Part shown: piece by piece, positions 14,268-17,572 of the stretch | Position numbering within the stretch: the stretch's first letter is position 1 | How the letters are laid out: each line of letters opens with the position of its first letter | NCBI GenBank assembly: GCA_023387695.1 | Contig: JAEWHT010000170.1 | Span: 1 to 17,572 of the forward strand | Reading direction: 5' to 3' | Source: Pseudomonadota bacterium | GTDB lineage: Bacteria > Pseudomonadota > Alphaproteobacteria > Rhizobiales > Xanthobacteraceae | Length of the DNA stretch: 17,572 bases | Notes under the pieces: generated by a model | Told to the model about the DNA's origin: nothing | The model's database searches: none | What the model saw: only the letters and a program-made list of their open reading frames with translations | Program-made: the position numbers and the translations under genes

Positions 14268-15059
14268 GTGAAATCGCTCGCCATCGCGGCCACGGGCATG
14301 AATGCCCAACAGACCAATATCGAAGTCATCGCGAACAACATCGCCAACATCAACACCACGTCGTTCAAGCGTGCGCGTGCGGAATTTACCGATCTGTTCT
14401 ATCAGATGGACCGCATGCAGGGCGTTGCGAACGTCAACGGCGCATCGCCGATCCCTGAAGGCGCCAATCTCGGTCTCGGCGTCAAGTCGGCGGCTATCCG
14501 CAAGCTACACATCCAGGGCGCGCTGACGCAGACCGGCAACCCTTATGACCTTGCGATCAACGGTCGCGGCTGGTTCCAGGTGTTGGGTCCGAACAACGAG
14601 GTGCAATACACCCGAGCCGGTTCGTTCAACACCAACGCCACCGGTCAGTTGGTGACCATGGACGGCTATCTGCTGGACCCCAACATTACGGTGCCGCAGG
14701 GTACGGTGCAGGTCACCGTCAACCAAACCGGGCAGGTCTTCGCCAAGCTGGATACTGAGGTCAATCCGCGGCAGATCGGTCAGCTCAACCTTGCCAATTT
14801 CGCCAACGAAGCGGGCCTCGAGCCCCTCGGCAGCAATCTCTATCGCGAGACCACCGCGTCGGGTGCGCCGGTCGTTGGCCTGCCCGGCGATGCCGGCTAC
14901 GGCAAGATCAACCAGCAATATCTCGAAGCCTCGAACGTCGACCCCGTCAAGGAAATCACCGAGTTGATCTCGGCGCAGCGCGCCTACGAGATGAATGCCA
15001 AGGTCATCCAGGCGTCGGATGACATGGCCCAGACGGTATCGAAGGGTCTCAGTCGCTAG
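14268..15059 (+). CDS. flgG: Flagellar distal rod protein FlgG
   Basis: FlgG builds the distal rod that passes through the P and L rings. The 263-residue protein has the N-terminal ANNIANINTTSFKRARAEF motif, the FlgG-type extension (FTDLFYQMDRMQG), the central GNPYDLAINGRGWFQV signature and the C-terminal helix NVDPVKEITELISAQRAYEMNAKVIQ. It begins at GTG 14268; GAAGGAG at 14254-14260 lies seven bases upstream and fixes this start, and the conserved MKSLAIAATGMNAQQ follows at once. It lies 17 bases after fliE. Confidence 0.97.
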   Translation: MKSLAIAATGMNAQQTNIEVIANNIANINTTSFKRARAEFTDLFYQMDRMQGVANVNGASPIPEGANLGLGVKSAAIRKLHIQGALTQTGNPYDLAINGRGWFQVLGPNNEVQYTRAGSFNTNATGQLVTMDGYLLDPNITVPQGTVQVTVNQTGQVFAKLDTEVNPRQIGQLNLANFANEAGLEPLGSNLYRETTASGAPVVGLPGDAGYGKINQQYLEASNVDPVKEITELISAQRAYEMNAKVIQASDDMAQTVSKGLSR

Positions 15060-15072
15060 TTCCGGTGTGTCC

Positions 15073-15549
15073 ATGTTGAACAGGGTGGGCCTGATCGCGC
15101 GTGGGTTGGCCGCCGCGCTGCTGGTTCTCGTCTCGTCGCGCTTCGCCGCGGCAGACGAACGGCGGCTTCCCGTGCCGGCGGTGTCAATTCGCGCCGGCGA
15201 GCTGATCAGGGATGATATGATCACCGAGCGCGTCTTTGATCCGAATGCGCTCGGTGTCGCCATGTTCATCGAAGGACGTCAGGTCCTTGTCGGCCGCATG
15301 GCACGGCGCGCGCTGTTGCCTGGGCAACCGATCCCGACCAATTCGGTGGAGGATCCCTTCACCATCGCCCGCGGCGCCATGGTCAAGGTGGTGGTCGAAG
15401 ACTCGGGCCTGTCGATCGTGGCTTACGGCGCGGCGATGCAATCGGGTGCGCCGGGTTCGCTTATCACCGTACGCAATACCGATACCGGTGTGATCATCAG
15501 GGCCATCGTCCAGCCGGACGGCACCGTCAAGGTCGTGGACGGGTCATGA
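15073..15549 (+). CDS. flgA: P-ring assembly chaperone FlgA
   Basis: FlgA is a periplasmic chaperone that helps FlgI polymerise into the P-ring around the rod. The 158-residue protein has a Sec-type signal (MLNRVGLIARGLAAALLVLVSSRFAAA) and a SAF-type domain in the mature part (RAGELIRDDMI; GRMARRALLPGQPIPTNSV), ending with the typical GSLITVRNTDTGVIIRAIV and VKVVDGS. The ATG at 15073 is chosen because it opens the signal peptide. The last codons overlap the flgI start as ATGA, so the chaperone and its client are translationally coupled. Confidence 0.93.
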   Translation: MLNRVGLIARGLAAALLVLVSSRFAAADERRLPVPAVSIRAGELIRDDMITERVFDPNALGVAMFIEGRQVLVGRMARRALLPGQPIPTNSVEDPFTIARGAMVKVVVEDSGLSIVAYGAAMQSGAPGSLITVRNTDTGVIIRAIVQPDGTVKVVDGS

Positions 15550-16676
15550 CCAGATTCCTGATCGCCCTCGTCCTCATCCTCTCCGCTGCAAGCGCCGAGG
15601 CTGCTGTCCGTATCAAGGACATCGCCGATATCAAGGGGTTGCGCGAGAACCAGATCGTGGGCTACGGCCTCGTGATCGGGCTCAACGGCACCGGCGACAC
15701 CCTGCGCAATGCGCCGTTCACCGAGCAGTCGCTGCAGTCGATGCTCGAGAACATGGGCATCAACGTCCGCAACGAGACGAGCAGCACCAACAACCAGTCG
15801 CGGCCGACGACGCTGCGGACGCGCAACGTCGCCGCCGTGATGGTGACCGCGGATCTTTTGCCTTCGATCGGTCCGGGCGAACGGATGGACGTGACGGTGT
15901 CGTCGCTGGGCGATGCGACGTCGCTGCTCGGCGGCACGTTGGTGATGACGTCGCTGCGTGCGGCGGACGGAGCGGTCTACGCGGTCGCGCAGGGCGCAGT
16001 CACAGTCGCCGGCTACAGCGTCGGAGGCCAGGCGCAGAACGTGAGCCAGGGTACGCCGACGGCCGGCCGCATTCCGAACGGCGCGCTGGTCGAGCGCGAA
16101 GTGCAGGGCAACCTCCACGAGATGGAGTACCTGGTGCTTGAGCTGAAGAACCCTGATTTCGTCACCGCAACGCGGATCCTCGATGCCGTTAATCGCTATG
16201 CTGGTGGCCGCTATCGTGCCCAGATCGCCTTTGAGCGCGATTACCGGACGATCGTGTTGTCCAAGCCGCGTTACGTCGGACCGGTCCGCTTCCTCGCCGA
16301 GATCGGTGAGCTGACCGTCGAGCCCGACACGCCGGCGCGGGTGGTGATCAACGAACGTACCGGCACGGTGGTGATCGGGCGCGATGTGCGAATCTCGACC
16401 GTTGCTGTCACGCACGGCAATCTGACGGTCCGCGTCACCGAGCTGCCGGTGGTGTCGCAGCCGGCGCCGTTCTCTCAAGGACAGACGGTCGTCGTTCCCC
16501 AGACCGTCGTCGAGGCCAACGAGGCCGGGTCGCAAGTTGCGATCCTGAGCGGCGTGGATCTTCAGCGCCTGGTACGCGGGCTAAACCAGATCGGATTGAA
16601 GCCTTCCGGTATCATCGCGATCCTCCAGGCAATCAAGACGGCCGGCGCGTTGCAGGCTGAAGTCATCGTGCAATGA
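15546..16676 (+). CDS. flgI: Flagellar P-ring protein FlgI
   Basis: FlgI forms the ring in the peptidoglycan layer that acts as a bushing for the rod. The 376-residue precursor has a Sec signal (MTRFLIALVLILSAASAEA, probable cleavage after residue 19) and then the family opening VRIKDIADIKGLRENQIVGY with GLVIGLNGTGDT. Later come RTRNVAAVMVTADLLP, the GGTLVMTSLRAADG region and the closing LVRGLNQIGLKPSGIIAILQAIK. These are full-length features of the FlgI family. It follows flgA by overlap and is followed by the motE-like gene after a 67-base gap to the chosen start. Confidence 0.97.
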   Translation: MTRFLIALVLILSAASAEAAVRIKDIADIKGLRENQIVGYGLVIGLNGTGDTLRNAPFTEQSLQSMLENMGINVRNETSSTNNQSRPTTLRTRNVAAVMVTADLLPSIGPGERMDVTVSSLGDATSLLGGTLVMTSLRAADGAVYAVAQGAVTVAGYSVGGQAQNVSQGTPTAGRIPNGALVEREVQGNLHEMEYLVLELKNPDFVTATRILDAVNRYAGGRYRAQIAFERDYRTIVLSKPRYVGPVRFLAEIGELTVEPDTPARVVINERTGTVVIGRDVRISTVAVTHGNLTVRVTELPVVSQPAPFSQGQTVVVPQTVVEANEAGSQVAILSGVDLQRLVRGLNQIGLKPSGIIAILQAIKTAGALQAEVIVQ

Positions 16677-16743
16677 TGCACAAGCGTGGTGCAAGCTTGG
16701 TCGCTCAATGCTGTGGTCTCGACCGAGAATCGCACGCGAGCCG

Positions 16744-17508
16744 ATGCTGAAGTTGGATCATAGAGCGCAACTCATTCTTCTCGCCGCGATGTTCGCGCTC
16801 GCGGGCATCTCGCCGGTGCTTGCGTTGGACGAGCCGAAGGCTTCGAAGCCGCTTAATCTGCTCTCGTTCGCGCGCGCTCGCGCGCCCGGGCCGCAGAAGC
16901 CGCAAGCGCCAGCGACGCCGGTTCCAAGCGATAAGTCACGGGCAACGGCCTGGGCGGCGGAAGACGCCAGTCCCGCGACGACCGGCGCGGTGCCGGCGGC
17001 AGCACCTTCGCCGACGCCAGCTCCCGCACCTGTGCCACGCCCGGCGAAGCCCGGCAGCGTCACGGCGCCGCCGAAGCCGGCGCCGGCCCAAGCCGCTGCA
17101 CCTGCAGACAACGAGGTTGCGCTGTTTTGCAGCAACGTCGCCGATCCCGCCGTCGATGCCAGGCTCGCCTGGCAGTTGAAGGAGCTGGAAAAAGCCGAGA
17201 GCCAGCTGCGTGAACGGATCGCCGAAGTCGAAGCCAAGCGCGCCGAATACGAGAAGTGGATGGCGCTGCGCGACGACTTCCTGAAGAAGGCGGAAGCCGG
17301 CGTCGTCGAAATCTATTCGCGCATGAAGCCGGACGCGGCCGCGACCCAGATCGCCGGCATGGCGGACGAGACTGCCGCAGCTGTGCTCGCCAAGCTCAGC
17401 CCAAGGAGTTCAAGCGCGATCTTCAACGAGATGGAGACCGGGCGCGCAGCACATCTTGCGGACGTGCTCGGTGGCATGCGCCGCGTGGATGACGGAAAGA
17501 CCAAGTAA
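16744..17508 (+). CDS. motE: MotE-like periplasmic motility chaperone
   Basis: In Sinorhizobium meliloti the gene between flgI and flgH encodes MotE, a periplasmic chaperone for the motor protein MotC. This 254-residue protein fits. It has a Sec signal (MLKLDHRAQLILLAAMFALAG, about residues 1-27), then a Pro/Ala-rich linker (about 46-122). A coiled coil follows (about 138-182), and residues 183-245 form a helical domain of the MgtE-N/FliG-like type (VVEIYSRMKPDAAATQIAGM). The only cysteine, Cys129, lies just before the coiled coil. The ATG at 16744 is chosen because it gives a normal signal peptide; an in-frame ATG at 16708 adds 12 residues, and neither has a strong ribosome-binding site. The next gene, flgH, starts directly after its stop. 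Confidence 0.82.
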   Translation: MLKLDHRAQLILLAAMFALAGISPVLALDEPKASKPLNLLSFARARAPGPQKPQAPATPVPSDKSRATAWAAEDASPATTGAVPAAAPSPTPAPAPVPRPAKPGSVTAPPKPAPAQAAAPADNEVALFCSNVADPAVDARLAWQLKELEKAESQLRERIAEVEAKRAEYEKWMALRDDFLKKAEAGVVEIYSRMKPDAAATQIAGMADETAAAVLAKLSPRSSSAIFNEMETGRAAHLADVLGGMRRVDDGKTK

Positions 17509-17572
17509 ATGAAGACGCCGTTCCTCATCCTGTCGCTGTTGCTTCTGGCCGGATGCTCCCATGATCCCGCGG
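17509..17572 (+). CDS. flgH: Flagellar L-ring lipoprotein FlgH (5' end only)
   Basis: Only 21 codons lie in the window. They encode a lipoprotein signal: MKTPFLILSLLLL followed by the lipobox LAGC, so the mature protein would begin at Cys16 with a lipid anchor. FlgH is the outer-membrane L-ring lipoprotein, and it is the expected gene after motE in rhizobial clusters. The start codon follows the motE stop with no gap. Identity rests on the lipobox plus position, since the diagnostic part of FlgH is beyond the right edge. Confidence 0.8.
   Translation, partial: MKTPFLILSLLLLAGCSHDPA

Noticed and set aside
15423..16535. Long minus-strand frame opposite flgI (370 residues)
   Set aside because: It is the antisense shadow of a strongly conserved flgI; the translated composition is Arg/His/Asp-rich, as expected for the complement of a GC-rich gene.
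1..17572. CRISPR arrays, insertion sequences, tRNA or rRNA genes, phage attachment sites
   Set aside because: No regularly spaced repeats, transposase-like frames, tRNA T-loop sequences with a matching cloverleaf, or terminal inverted repeats with target duplications were seen on reading both strands.

Overview
The window is about 17.6 kb of GC-rich DNA (genes roughly 60-65 % G+C by eye) from an alphaproteobacterium. The gene order and the presence of a MotE-type gene point to the Hyphomicrobiales, most likely Bradyrhizobium or a close relative. That placement rests on recalled family knowledge and was not tested by a database search. Two thirds of the window is a flagellar cluster laid out like the single flagellar region of Sinorhizobium/Agrobacterium and, as far as I recall, the lateral-flagellum cluster of Bradyrhizobium.

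Left flank (1-4392). The 3' end of a TonB-dependent outer-membrane receptor gene runs in from the left. It meets tail-to-tail a HerA/DUF87-type ATPase gene on the minus strand, and the two stop codons share one CTAG palindrome. After a 360-base control region comes a plus-strand gene for a ketopantoate-reductase-like NAD(P) oxidoreductase with a clear housekeeping-type promoter. It converges on a minus-strand MarR-family regulator that carries a four-cysteine C-terminal extension. A compact stem-loop fills the 39-base gap between those two.

Gap (4393-5255). About 860 bases hold no convincing gene. The G+C content drops to about 46 % in the middle, unlike either side, and it marks the left border of the flagellar cluster.

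Flagellar cluster (5256-17572, continuing to the right). On the minus strand, reading away from a divergent promoter region at 8160-8302, lie a DUF1217 gene, flgF and fliI. On the plus strand lie motA, fliM, a small membrane-protein gene, fliN, fliG, flhB, flgB, flgC, fliE, flgG, flgA, flgI, a motE-like gene and the start of flgH. Most junctions are overlaps or gaps under 25 bases, so long operons are likely. The exceptions are an 85-base gap before flgB, with a tandem repeat and a palindrome, and a 75-base gap before fliN. A 17-base-arm inverted repeat sits in the divergent region.

Together these genes give the stator (MotA), the switch/C-ring (FliM, FliN, FliG), the export gate and ATPase (FlhB, FliI), the rod (FlgB, FlgC, FlgF, FlgG) with its FliE adaptor, the P and L rings with the P-ring chaperone (FlgI, FlgH, FlgA), and a rhizobial motor chaperone (MotE). 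I found no clearly novel system such as a defence island, CRISPR array or mobile element. The points of interest are the structured regulatory regions, the uncharacterised small genes of the cluster, and residue-level departures from the enteric switch proteins.
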